This document shows positions 15,566 to 23,510 of a stretch of DNA of 64,000 nucleotides, in pieces. The position numbers and the translations under genes are program-made. Location: the NCBI RefSeq assembly GCF_003351765.1, contig NZ_CP031229.1:3596001-3660000 (forward strand), read 5' to 3'. The DNA is from Ornithinimicrobium avium. Lineage in GTDB: Bacteria; Actinomycetota; Actinomycetes; Actinomycetales; Dermatophilaceae. Position 1 is the stretch's first letter; every line of letters begins with the position of its first letter. Under the pieces are notes generated by a model that was not told the origin of the DNA, searched no databases, and saw only the letters and a program-made list of their open reading frames with translations.

Positions 15566-16504
15566 TCAGCCCGGGGGCACGCCCCGCACGCTGAGCGCGG
15601 GCGGGCGGTCGCCGCGGATGCTGGCGACCATGTCCACCACGCGGCGGGTCGCGCGCACGTCGTGGGCGCGGAAGACCGTCGTGCCCAGCCAGGCGGCCAC
15701 GGCCGTCGCGGCGAGGGTGCCCTCGAGCCGCTCGTCGGCCTCCAGGTCGAGGGTCTCGCCGACGAAGTCCTTGCGCGACAGCGCCTGGAGCACGGGGAAG
15801 CCGAGGGCGGCGACGTCGGCCGTGTGCCGCAGCGTGGTCAGTGAGTGCCGCGTGGTCTTGCCGAAGTCGAGGGTGGGGTCCACGAGGATCCGCTCGGCCG
15901 GCACGCCTGCGTCCAGGGCCGTGTGCGCACCCCGCGTCAGCACCCGCAGCACGTCGCGGACCACCGCGAGCTCGTCGTCGCCCTCCTCGTCGGCGTAGCG
16001 CACGGCGACCGGGTCGGTCCGCGGCGGCAGGCCACCGGTGTGCGAACAGACGACGCCCGCGCCGGTGCGGGCGGCGACGCGCACGAGCTCGGGGTCCGCG
16101 CCGGCCCAGGTGTCGTTGACGAGGTCGAGGAGTCCGCCGGCGGCCTCGGCCACCTCGCTGCGCCAGGTGTCGAGCGAGAGCACGAGGTCGGGGTATGCGG
16201 TGCGCGCCGCCTCGAGGAGAGGCAGCACCCGGTCCTTCTCCTGGGCGGCGCTGACCTGCTCGCCCTCCTGCCCGGCCCGGACCCCGCCGACGTCCACGAT
16301 GTCCGCGCCGTCCGCGACCGCCTCGTGCAGGGCCGCGAGCGCGTCGTCGAGCGCGACGTGCCGGTTGCCGGCCCAGAAGGAGTCGCTGGTGCGATTGAGG
16401 ATGGCCATCACCGCGGGGCGCGAGGAGTCGAAGGTCTGTCCCCGCAGGACGAGCGCGGCGGCGCGCGGGAGCTGCACGGGGCCGGGAAGCACGACTGACC
16501 TCAT
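15566..16504 (-). CDS. folP2: Dihydropteroate synthase homologue of the FolP2 type
   Basis: A TIM-barrel protein of the pteroate-synthase family, 312 residues. The loop motifs differ from catalytic DHPS: MAILNRTSDSFW replaces the usual MGILNVTPDSFSD, VDVGGVRAG replaces the IGGES(T)RPG loop, and SLDTWRSEVA with LVNDTWAGAD and CSHTGG follow. This pattern matches mycobacterial FolP2, which is reported not to replace FolP1 as a DHPS. It stands apart from other folate genes here. ATG at 16504 is preferred; an in-frame ATG lies nine codons upstream overlapping a hairpin. The symbol is assigned by motif resemblance. The true substrate is unknown. Confidence 0.8.
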   Translation of the reverse strand: MRSVVLPGPVQLPRAAALVLRGQTFDSSRPAVMAILNRTSDSFWAGNRHVALDDALAALHEAVADGADIVDVGGVRAGQEGEQVSAAQEKDRVLPLLEAARTAYPDLVLSLDTWRSEVAEAAGGLLDLVNDTWAGADPELVRVAARTGAGVVCSHTGGLPPRTDPVAVRYADEEGDDELAVVRDVLRVLTRGAHTALDAGVPAERILVDPTLDFGKTTRHSLTTLRHTADVAALGFPVLQALSRKDFVGETLDLEADERLEGTLAATAVAAWLGTTVFRAHDVRATRRVVDMVASIRGDRPPALSVRGVPPG

Positions 16505-16512
16505 GGGCGCAT

Positions 16513-16549
16513 GGTGCCACCCCGGTGCGTCGCCGCACCGGGTGGCACC
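16513..16549 (-). terminator. Hairpin terminator of the sigma-factor operon
   Basis: Seventeen bases at 16513-16529 pair with 16534-16549 with a single bulged C and a four-base loop. It lies 21 bp beyond the stop of the membrane-anchored partner gene on the minus strand and just upstream of the folP2 start, so it separates the two units. Confidence 0.65.
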
Positions 16550-16569
16550 CGCGCTTGTCCGCTCCCGGG

Positions 16570-18021
16570 TCAGTCGCCCCAGCTCTGCCAGTCGATCGAC
16601 TCGTCCGCGAGAGCCAGGACCGCGTAGTGCATGCCGTCCTCGGTGGTCAGCTTCCACGCCGGGACCTCCAGCGGGCCGCCCGTGTTGCCCCAGATCGTGC
16701 CCCGGGTCAGCTCGGCGCCGGTGACGACCTTCTCCTTGAGCAGCAGCGGGATCTTCATGCCGGGCTCCACCGGGAGGGGCTCGGGCATCGTGAAATCGGG
16801 CTCGACCGGCATCGTCGTCGCGTCCGTGGCCCAGCTCTCCACGTCCTCGTCCAGGGTGATGCCGTACTCCATGCCGAACTCCCGCTGGCCGTAGCGCTCG
16901 ACCGCCTCGGTGGCGGAGATCAGCGCGTAGTCGCCGAGCGAGCGCATCTCGCCGAGCATGCCGTAGGCGTTGGTCACACCCTGCTGGCTGATGGTGACGC
17001 TGACGTTGAGCTGACCGTTGCGCGGCCCGTCCACCGGCCAGCCCTCGACCATGACCTGGTTGACCGAGTCGTCCTGGTAGTCGGGCACCCGCAGCTCGTA
17101 GGCCGAGACGTCGAGCCCCGTCGTGGCCAGGAAGTCCCGCGCCTGGGCGATGGCGTCGTCCTTCGACGGCGCCGGGCCGGAGACGTCCTTGCACCGGGAG
17201 GCATCGGGCAGCGCCACGTCCGCACCGAAGGCGTCGGTGAACTCCTTGCGCATCTGCTCCATCTCCCCGTCCGGCAGCTCGGTGTACATGTCCGCGCAGT
17301 ACGGGTCGGCGAGCAGGTCCGAGTAGTTGAAGTTCAGCGCTCCTCCGGTGCCGTCGACGTTGGCCGCCAGGATCCGGGCGCCGTCCGGGTCGTAGATGAC
17401 GTCATCACCGAACCAGCCCTGCTCGTCCGGCGTCGTGGGACGCAGACCCTCGAAGGACAGGCGCTCGGCCCAGGCGGTGAGGAAGGCGTCGGGGTCCTCG
17501 TCCGACATCAGCGCCCGGACCTCCCCGGTGGTGTGGCCGGTCGGCAGCCCGGCACCGGCGACCAGCCGGACCGGCCCCGGGTCCCAGGCCTGCCCGTCCC
17601 CGCCGGCGTACTCCGCGGCGGAGTCGGCATTCATCGTGGTGCTGGCCGAGTCGGGGCCGGCATCCACGGCGCGGCCGCCGATCCCGACCAGCGGGTCCTC
17701 GCTGTCGCCCCCCCGGTCGGACGCGCTCTCCTCGCCCTGGCCGGCGGCGACCGTGCCGCCCGCGGGCGACGCCTGCTGCGCGCCTATGGCGTAGCCGCCG
17801 GCGCCGAACCCCAGGGCCAGCACCGCCGCGGCGGCGATCCAGGGCGCGCGGATGGTCGGCCCGGCGAACATCTCGTCGTGCAGGGCGGTCGCCGTGTCGG
17901 CCTGGCTGGCGGGCGCCTTCTGGGCGATCCGCCTGCGGAGGGTGTGGAGGTCAGGGTGGGAGCCGGTGGCAGGGTCCGTGGCCCGCAGCCGGTTCAGTGC
18001 CTCGTCGTCGTGGTCGACCAT
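16570..18021 (-). CDS. Single-pass membrane protein, probable ECF-sigma partner
   Basis: A 483-residue protein encoded directly behind the sigma-factor gene. The N-terminal 55 residues are cytosolic and helical (DLHTLRRRIAQK). One membrane helix follows at about 58-78 (APWIAAAAVLALGFGAGGYA), then a Ser/Gly/Asp-rich linker and a large acidic extracytoplasmic domain from about residue 130 with several Trp and paired Cys residues. I do not recognise the outer domain. The layout (cytosolic helix, one helix, sensor domain, after an ECF sigma) is that of an anti-sigma factor, but no zinc-binding HxxxCxxC motif is present. A strong AAGGAGG-like site precedes the ATG. Confidence 0.75.
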   Translation of the reverse strand: MVDHDDEALNRLRATDPATGSHPDLHTLRRRIAQKAPASQADTATALHDEMFAGPTIRAPWIAAAAVLALGFGAGGYAIGAQQASPAGGTVAAGQGEESASDRGGDSEDPLVGIGGRAVDAGPDSASTTMNADSAAEYAGGDGQAWDPGPVRLVAGAGLPTGHTTGEVRALMSDEDPDAFLTAWAERLSFEGLRPTTPDEQGWFGDDVIYDPDGARILAANVDGTGGALNFNYSDLLADPYCADMYTELPDGEMEQMRKEFTDAFGADVALPDASRCKDVSGPAPSKDDAIAQARDFLATTGLDVSAYELRVPDYQDDSVNQVMVEGWPVDGPRNGQLNVSVTISQQGVTNAYGMLGEMRSLGDYALISATEAVERYGQREFGMEYGITLDEDVESWATDATTMPVEPDFTMPEPLPVEPGMKIPLLLKEKVVTGAELTRGTIWGNTGGPLEVPAWKLTTEDGMHYAVLALADESIDWQSWGD

Positions 18022-18094
18022 GATGGTCCTCCTTGCCGGGTGGTGCTGATGAGTCGTGCCGTTCGGGAGTGCGGGAGCGGGGGAGCGGACATCA

Positions 18095-18637
18095 TCAGTG
18101 CTCCTCGTCCCAGGCCTCGCGGAGCCGGGCCCTGGCCCGGGAGAGCGCGGCGGCGGCCCCGCCGCGGGTCAGCCCGAGCGCGGCGGCCAGCCCCTCGCCG
18201 TCCAGGTCCTCCCAGGCGTGGAGCATCAGGACGCTCCGGTCGCGGGTGCTGAGCCTGGACAGGGCGCGCCGCACCACGTCGTCGGTCATCACCAGATCGG
18301 CGGGGTCGACGCTGCGCGAGGCGCTGCCCTCCTCGTGGCCGCCGTAGTCCGACAGGAGCGTCAGGGTGGGCTTGCGACGGTGGTTGGCCAGCACGTAGGA
18401 GGCGGTCTTGTAGAGCCAGGGCAGCTCGAAGCCGTGCGGGATCTTCTCCCGGCGCCGCCAGGCCGTGGCGAACACCTCGGCCGCGAGGTCCTCGACGTCC
18501 ACGTGCGCGGCACGCCGGACGAAGTAGCGGTGGACCGAGGTGGCGTGCTGGGCGAAGAATCCGTCGAACCAGGTGGCGTCCCGCGCGTCGGTGGTCACCG
18601 TCGCCGGCCCACCCTCGCCCGCCAGACGAAGCGCCAT
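18095..18637 (-). CDS. ECF-type RNA polymerase sigma factor
   Basis: A 180-residue group-4 sigma factor. Region 2 is seen in HRYFVRRAAHVDVEDLAAEV with FATAWRR, and region 4 in LSRLSTRDRSVLMLHAWEDL with the HTH GEGLAAALGLTRGGAAAALS. The ATG at 18637 is chosen because AGGAGGGAC sits at the correct distance; an in-frame ATG 33 codons upstream has no such site. It is followed after 73 bp by the membrane-anchored partner. Its own promoter would be autoregulated in most ECF systems, but I could not recognise a bipartite ECF promoter in the 160 bp between it and the tRNA. Confidence 0.9.
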   Translation of the reverse strand: MALRLAGEGGPATVTTDARDATWFDGFFAQHATSVHRYFVRRAAHVDVEDLAAEVFATAWRRREKIPHGFELPWLYKTASYVLANHRRKPTLTLLSDYGGHEEGSASRSVDPADLVMTDDVVRRALSRLSTRDRSVLMLHAWEDLDGEGLAAALGLTRGGAAAALSRARARLREAWDEEH

Positions 18638-18804
18638 GCCGTCCCTCCTGCCGCTGGTTGGTGGCGGCGCCCCGGGGTGGGGCGCCGACAACCTCACTAT
18701 GTCCGCAGGCGTCCTGGTGTTGCACCTCTTCGGCACGGTGCGGGCCCGAGGGGGCCGCAGACGCGGAGACGGGCACCAGGATCGTCCCGGTGCCCGTCGG
18801 AGGG

Positions 18805-18887
18805 TGGCAGGTGCAGGATTCGAACCTGCGTAGGCGTACGCCGGCGGATTTACAGTCCGCTTCCATTGGCCACTCGGACAACCTGCC
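18805..18887 (-). tRNA. tRNA-Tyr (GTA)
   Basis: Read on the minus strand, the acceptor GGCAGGT pairs with ACCTGCC. The anticodon loop CTGTAAA gives GTA. A long variable arm and the T-arm GCAGGTTCGAATCCTGC are present, with discriminator A. CCA is not encoded. Eighty-three bases is normal for a class II tRNA-Tyr. Confidence 0.96.
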
Positions 18888-18969
18888 AGTGCGCGCAGCG
18901 CGGCGCGCGGATGAAAGGATAACAGTCCTGTCGCGCACGTCCGAACCGAGCAACTGGAGGTATGCCGCC

Positions 18970-19467
18970 ATGGCCGACTCGTCCTTCGACATCGTCAGCA
19001 AGGTCGACCAGCAGGAGGTCGCCAACGCCGTCAACCAGGCAGCCAAGGAGATCAGCCAGCGCTACGACTTCAAGAACGTCGGCGCCAGCGTCGAGCTCTC
19101 CGGCGAGACCATCAGGATGACCGCCAGCAGCGAGGAGCGCTGCCGGGCGGTGCTCGACGTGCTGCAGACCAAGCTGGTCAAGCGCGGCGTCTCGCTCAAG
19201 CACCTGGACTACAGCAACGACGGCGAGCCCAGGCTCTCCGGTAAGGAGTACCGGCTCGAGGCCGCCCTGCAGTCGGGCATCTCCAGCGAGAACGCCAAGA
19301 AGATCTCCAAGATCATCCGCGAGGAGGGCCCGAAGGGGGTCAAGCCGACCATCCAGGGCGACGAGCTCCGCGTCACCTCCAAGTCGCGCGACGACCTGCA
19401 GGAGGTGCAGCGCCTGCTCAAGGGCAAGGACCTCGACGTCGCGCTGCAGTTCACCAACTACAGGTGA
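18970..19467 (+). CDS. YajQ-family nucleotide-binding protein
   Basis: A 165-residue cytosolic protein with the complete YajQ signature: ADSSFDIVSKVDQQEVANAV at the start, RYDFKNVGASVEL, LKHLDYSNDGEPRLSG and VTSKSRDDLQEVQRLLKGKD. Family members bind nucleotides or RNA, and a Xanthomonas homologue binds cyclic di-GMP. The ATG at 18970 has GGAGG ten bases upstream (18956-18960); an out-of-frame ATG lies between them. It is expressed away from the tRNA-Tyr gene on the opposite strand. The role in this organism is unknown. Confidence 0.95.
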   Translation: MADSSFDIVSKVDQQEVANAVNQAAKEISQRYDFKNVGASVELSGETIRMTASSEERCRAVLDVLQTKLVKRGVSLKHLDYSNDGEPRLSGKEYRLEAALQSGISSENAKKISKIIREEGPKGVKPTIQGDELRVTSKSRDDLQEVQRLLKGKDLDVALQFTNYR

Positions 19468-19530
19468 CCGGGTAGCGCCGCGGGACGGTGCATGTCCATC
19501 GCCGCGGCACCCCGCGCTAGCATTATGCTC

Positions 19531-20871
19531 ATGCCGAACATAAGGGTTGCCGTCGACGCCCGCCCCAGCCGTCCCGAGCGGATGGGCCGGCTGCCGCTGA
19601 CCCGTGAGCACCTGCGCCTGCTGCTCGGCTCGGGGACCGGCTGGGCCTTGGACGCCATGGACGTCGGCCTCATCTCCTTCGTCGGCCTGGCCGTCGCCAC
19701 CCAGTGGGACCTGAGTCGCACCGAGCAGTCGTGGCTGCTGTCGGTCGGCTTCGTCGGCATGGCGATCGGCGCCACCGTCGGCGGGCTGCTCGCGGACCGC
19801 TACGGCCGGCGCACGGTCTTCGCGCTGACGCTCCTCGTGTATGGCGTGGCGACCGGGGCCTCCGCGCTCGTCACCGGCCTCGCCGCGCTGCTCGTGCTCC
19901 GCTTCCTGGTCGGCCTGGGCCTGGGGGCCGAGCTGCCGGTGGCCTCCACGCTCGTCAGCGAGATGTCGCCGACGCGCATCCGCGGCCGGATGGTCGTGGT
20001 GCTCGAGGCGTTCTGGGCCGTCGGCTGGCTGCTCGCCGCGCTCATCGGCTACTTCGTGGTGCCGGTCTCCGACGCGGGCTGGCGCTGGGCCTTCGCCCTC
20101 GGCCTCGTCCCGGCCCTCTACGCCGTCGTCGTCCGCTGGGGACTGCCGGAGTCGCCGCTGTTCCTCGAGCGGCGCGGCCGGGTCGAGGAGGCCGAGGCCG
20201 TGGTCCGCCGGTTCGAGGCCTCGGCCGGCGTCGAGCCGCAGGAGAGTGCGCCGCTGCCCGCAGCCGCCGCGCGCACCCCGGGCCAGCTGTGGTCGCCCGC
20301 CTACCGGGTGCGCACCGCCGGGATCTGGCTGGTCTGGTTCTGCGTCAACTTCTCCTACTACGGCGCCTTCATCTGGCTGCCGACGCTGCTGCACGCCCAG
20401 GGCTACGACATGGTGCGCTCCTTCGGCTACACCCTGGTCATCACCCTCGCCCAGCTGCCCGGGTATGCCGTGGCCGCCTTCCTCGTCGAGGTCTGGGGCC
20501 GCAGGGCCACCTTGGCGACCTTCCTGGTCGGCTCCGCCATCTCCGCGGCGCTCTTCGGGATGGCCGGCGGCGTCGGCCAGCTCATCGCGTCCGGCATGGC
20601 GCTGTCCTTCTTCAACCTCGGCGCCTGGGGTGCCCTCTACGCGATCACCCCGGAGATCTACCCGACGTCGATCCGCGGCGCCGGGGCCGGCGCGGCGGCC
20701 GGGTTCGGCCGACTGGCCTCCATCATCGCGCCGCTGTCGGTGCCCTTCGTCCTCGGTTGGTGGGGCGACGCGGGGCTCTTCGCGGTCTTCGGTGCAACCT
20801 TCGCAGCCGGCGCGCTCGCGGCATACCTCCTGCTGCCGGAGCAGGCAGGCGAGGTACTTGACGTCGGGTAA
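19531..20871 (+). CDS. MFS transporter (sugar/aromatic-acid type)
   Basis: A 12-helix major-facilitator protein, 446 residues from this start. The loop 2-3 signature is present as GGLLADRYGRRTVF, and the helix-1 region WALDAMDVGLISF is typical of the aromatic-acid/sugar-porter branch. The helix-5/loop motif FLVGLGLGAELPVAST is also clear. The substrate is not predictable. The start is uncertain: ATG codons at 19492, 19525 and 19531 are in frame. A TAGCAT box at 19518-19523 would place a transcript start at or near 19531, giving a leaderless message, so that start is preferred. The promoter of the next gene lies inside its 3' end. Confidence 0.88.
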   Translation: MPNIRVAVDARPSRPERMGRLPLTREHLRLLLGSGTGWALDAMDVGLISFVGLAVATQWDLSRTEQSWLLSVGFVGMAIGATVGGLLADRYGRRTVFALTLLVYGVATGASALVTGLAALLVLRFLVGLGLGAELPVASTLVSEMSPTRIRGRMVVVLEAFWAVGWLLAALIGYFVVPVSDAGWRWAFALGLVPALYAVVVRWGLPESPLFLERRGRVEEAEAVVRRFEASAGVEPQESAPLPAAAARTPGQLWSPAYRVRTAGIWLVWFCVNFSYYGAFIWLPTLLHAQGYDMVRSFGYTLVITLAQLPGYAVAAFLVEVWGRRATLATFLVGSAISAALFGMAGGVGQLIASGMALSFFNLGAWGALYAITPEIYPTSIRGAGAGAAAGFGRLASIIAPLSVPFVLGWWGDAGLFAVFGATFAAGALAAYLLLPEQAGEVLDVG

Positions 20872-20886
20872 GGCTCCGAGTATCCT
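20858..20886 (+). promoter_or_regulatory. Sigma-A-type promoter of the secreted-protein/lipoprotein pair
   Basis: TTGACG (20858-20863) and TATCCT (20881-20886) are separated by 17 bp, a near-consensus housekeeping promoter. It overlaps the last codons of the MFS gene and reads toward the small secreted protein at 20948. Confidence 0.65.
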
Positions 20887-20947
20887 GCCCCGGACACAGC
20901 GGCACCTAGGGGGGCGCGATGTAGCGTCCTGAACCCAGGAGGTTCTC

Positions 20948-21277
20948 ATGGCACGTATCGCGAGTTCGTTGTTCGCAGGGCTTGTGACTGCTGTTGGGAT
21001 GGCGCCCCCAGCGGAAGCCGACTATCGGAGCGGGGGAAACTGTGCGAGCCAGTACTACACGCACCTGCACACAAACACCTACTCCGACCTCACGCACCGA
21101 CACACCTACTACCCGACGAGTGGGACGGGGGTGTACTGGGAGAAGAAGACGCTCCACGACTTCAAGACGAAGTCCCCGTATGTCACAGGAACGTGGAGCG
21201 CCACCAACAAGACAACTTACGAGGCGTTCGAGATCTTCCAGCGGACGTGCGCCCCCCGTCCGGTACTCGCTCCCTGA
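20948..21277 (+). CDS. Small secreted two-cysteine protein (family S, copy 1)
   Basis: The 109-residue precursor has a Sec signal peptide (MARIASSLFAGLVTAVGMAP, cleavage likely after PPAEA at residue 24). The mature part of about 85 residues is rich in Tyr, Thr and His and starts DYRSGGNCAS. It ends with a second Cys in QRTCAPRP, so one disulfide bond is possible. It aligns with the protein at 41968 at DYR(S/T)G, CAS, a THRHTYY/HIHFY region and the C-terminal CA. AGGAGG precedes the ATG. The lipoprotein gene follows after 13 bp. The architecture recalls small secreted bacteriocins, but I see no convincing match to lactococcin 972 or another named family. Its base composition is less GC-rich than its neighbours. 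Confidence 0.75.
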   Translation: MARIASSLFAGLVTAVGMAPPAEADYRSGGNCASQYYTHLHTNTYSDLTHRHTYYPTSGTGVYWEKKTLHDFKTKSPYVTGTWSATNKTTYEAFEIFQRTCAPRPVLAP

Positions 21278-21290
21278 CCCCATCCGTCCA

Positions 21291-22019
21291 GTGGCAAGGA
21301 CACGGCTCCTCGCGGCAGCGGTGGTGTGCGCGACGCTCCTCACGGCCTGTGAGGACTCGCGCTCGGCCCAGGGAGAGAGTGGCGGAGCAGGCCCGTCTGC
21401 AGATGCGTCGCCCAGCGGGTCCGCCAGGGGCCTGTCCGTCGAGACGGGGGAGGACCTACCCACCGCGCAGGACGGCACCCGCGGATACCAGGGTCCCGGC
21501 AGCGCGGCCGACGCACTCAGGGACAGATGGGAGTACTCGGGCCTCCCCGGTGATCCCCCGGTGGTCGACGTGGTCCGGGTGGTGACGAGCGCGGAGTACA
21601 ACGAGATCTGGCCGGGGTGCATGGAGGAGCAGGGCTTCCCCACCTCGACCGACCAGTTCGGCCAGCCGTGGATCAAGTTCGAGCGGGAGCACGAGGCCGA
21701 CGTCGAGCTCGCCTCGTACATCTGCGAGGCGAAGTACCCCTTGGAGCAGAAGTATTACGACCCGTATACCGACGAGCAGCTCCGGACGCTGTACGACTGG
21801 CGGGTGAAGACGAACATGCCATGCCTGCGGTCCCACGGACTCGAGCCCCCCGACCCCCCGTCGTTCGAGGCGTTCGTCGCCGAGTACCGGTCCACCGGTT
21901 ACAAGACGTGGAGCCCGAGAACCGCGCCCGAGCTCGTGGTCCCGCCGGAGAAGGAGGACATCATCTCCGAGGGGTGCCCCGACACACCGCCGGAGGAGAT
22001 TCTCTACCCGTCCTCGTAG
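21291..22019 (+). CDS. Lipoprotein of a four-cysteine family (copy A)
   Basis: The 242-residue precursor begins with GTG. Its lipoprotein signal ends in the lipobox LLTAC, followed by a Ser/Gly-rich tether to about residue 60. The folded part carries four Cys residues in the order CMEEQGFP, SYICEAKYP, NMPCLRSHGL and EGCPD, plus the block DPPSFEAFVAEY...TWSP. The same order occurs in the proteins at 36478, 42243, 47901 and 49199. It is the second gene of a pair with the small secreted protein and is expected to sit on the outer face of the cytoplasmic membrane. Function unknown; an immunity or receptor role for the secreted partner is inferred only from pairing. Confidence 0.8.
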   Translation: MARTRLLAAAVVCATLLTACEDSRSAQGESGGAGPSADASPSGSARGLSVETGEDLPTAQDGTRGYQGPGSAADALRDRWEYSGLPGDPPVVDVVRVVTSAEYNEIWPGCMEEQGFPTSTDQFGQPWIKFEREHEADVELASYICEAKYPLEQKYYDPYTDEQLRTLYDWRVKTNMPCLRSHGLEPPDPPSFEAFVAEYRSTGYKTWSPRTAPELVVPPEKEDIISEGCPDTPPEEILYPSS

Positions 22020-22163
22020 CGCGGCTGGTCGCCGACCGCCGCACGTCGCATACCTGCATGTCCCACTGCGCATAGTTATACTCGATCATGCATGACCTTG
22101 CGGCGCGACGGAGCGCCGCCTCCACCCAGCCGTACCTCCGGCCCGCGACCCTAGGATGACCGC

Positions 22164-23387
22164 ATGACAGAGCTCTCCACGAACCAGGACTACATCGACC
22201 TCGAGGACCGGGTCGCCGCCCACAACTACAGCCCGCTGCCCGTCGTGGTCGAGGAGGCCGAGGGCATCTGGGTGACGGACGTGGAGGGCAACCGCTACCT
22301 CGACGCGCTCTCCGGCTATTCCGCCCTCAACTTCGGCCACCGCCACCCGGCGCTCGTGCAGGCCGCCAAGGACCAGCTCGACCGGTCGACGCTGACCAGC
22401 CGGGCCTTCCACAACGACCAGCTCGGGCCCTTCTGCGCCGCACTGGCCGAGCTCGTGGGCAAGGACATGATCCTGCCGATGAACACCGGGGCCGAGGCCG
22501 TGGAGACGGCCCTGAAGATCGCCCGCAAGTGGGGCTACCAGGTCAAGGGCGTCACGGACGAGCAGGCGCACATCGTCGTCATGGAGGGCAACTTCCACGG
22601 CCGCACCACGACGATCATCTCCTTCTCCGACGACCCGGAGGCGCACGACGAGTACGGCCCCTACACCCCGGGCTTCACCTCCGTGCCCTACGGCGACCTG
22701 GCCGCGATCGAGGCCGCCATCACCGACGACACCGTCGCGGTGCTGGTCGAGCCGATCCAGGGCGAGCAGGGCGTGAAGATCCCCAAGGAGGGCTTCCTGC
22801 CAGGGCTGCGCGAGCTGTGCACGAGCAAGAACGTGCTGATGATCGCCGACGAGATCCAGGCCGGTCTGGGCCGCGTGGGCACGACCCTTGCCTGCCAGTA
22901 CGAGGACGTCGAGGCCGACATCTACACGCTGGGCAAGGCGCTCGGCGGCGGCATCGTCCCGGTCTCCGCTGTCGCGGCCGACGCCGACGTCATGAACGTC
23001 ATCACGCCCGGCACCCACGGGTCGACCTTCGGCGGCAACCCGCTGGCCGCCGCGGTCGGCAAGGCGGTCTGCGACCTGCTCGCGACCGGCGAGCACCAGA
23101 AGAACGCCGCGGCCCTCGAGGGCCAGTTCCGCGAGGCGCTCGAGGCTCTCATCGGCCAGGGCGTCGAGGAGGTCCGCGTCCGCGGGCTCTGGGCCGGCGT
23201 CGACATCGACCCCGACCTGATGACCGGCAAGGAGGCGTGCAAGCGCCTGGCCAAGAAGGGTGTGCTGGCCAAGGACACCCACGGCTCGACCATCAGGCTT
23301 GCCCCGCCGCTGACGATCACCTCCGACGAGCTGAAGATCATCACTGACGCCCTCACCGAGGTCGTCACCGAGGCGCGCGAGGGCTGA
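22164..23387 (+). CDS. rocD: Ornithine--oxo-acid aminotransferase
   Basis: A PLP enzyme that converts ornithine and 2-oxoglutarate to glutamate semialdehyde and glutamate in arginine/ornithine catabolism. The 407-residue protein contains SAYN-type opening YLDALSGYSALNFGHRHP, GNFHGRTTTIISFS, the Asp of IADEIQAGLGR that contacts the pyridine nitrogen, and the Schiff-base Lys in YTLGKALGGGIVP. Close to the whole family length. A TATACT box at 22077-22082 in the 144-bp upstream gap is a plausible -10. It stands alone, ending in a large hairpin. Other class-III transaminases share these motifs, but the overall pattern fits RocD best. Confidence 0.93.
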   Translation: MTELSTNQDYIDLEDRVAAHNYSPLPVVVEEAEGIWVTDVEGNRYLDALSGYSALNFGHRHPALVQAAKDQLDRSTLTSRAFHNDQLGPFCAALAELVGKDMILPMNTGAEAVETALKIARKWGYQVKGVTDEQAHIVVMEGNFHGRTTTIISFSDDPEAHDEYGPYTPGFTSVPYGDLAAIEAAITDDTVAVLVEPIQGEQGVKIPKEGFLPGLRELCTSKNVLMIADEIQAGLGRVGTTLACQYEDVEADIYTLGKALGGGIVPVSAVAADADVMNVITPGTHGSTFGGNPLAAAVGKAVCDLLATGEHQKNAAALEGQFREALEALIGQGVEEVRVRGLWAGVDIDPDLMTGKEACKRLAKKGVLAKDTHGSTIRLAPPLTITSDELKIITDALTEVVTEAREG

Positions 23388-23413
23388 CGCCGGCCCACGC
23401 CTCACAGCAGTCC

Positions 23414-23484
23414 CGTCCCGTGGGTCTCGTCAGCGTGGGAGTCGGCACCGTTCCCGACTTCCACGTGACGAGAACTGCGGGACG
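23414..23484. terminator. Large imperfect hairpin between convergent rocD and WYL gene
   Basis: An outer stem (23414-23420 with 23478-23484) encloses an inner stem of about 20 pairs that starts TCTCGTCA and ends TGACGAGA, with one bulge and one mismatch. It lies between the stops of two convergent genes, so it probably terminates both. Confidence 0.6.
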
Positions 23485-23510
23485 TCCTGCTTCGGGCACC
23501 CGCGGCCGGG

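Noticed and set aside
20948..21277. Lactococcin 972-family bacteriocin
   Set aside because: Size, secretion and Tyr/His content are similar, but the characteristic spacing of Lcn972 residues is not seen and the protein has two Cys residues. I keep only the analogy.
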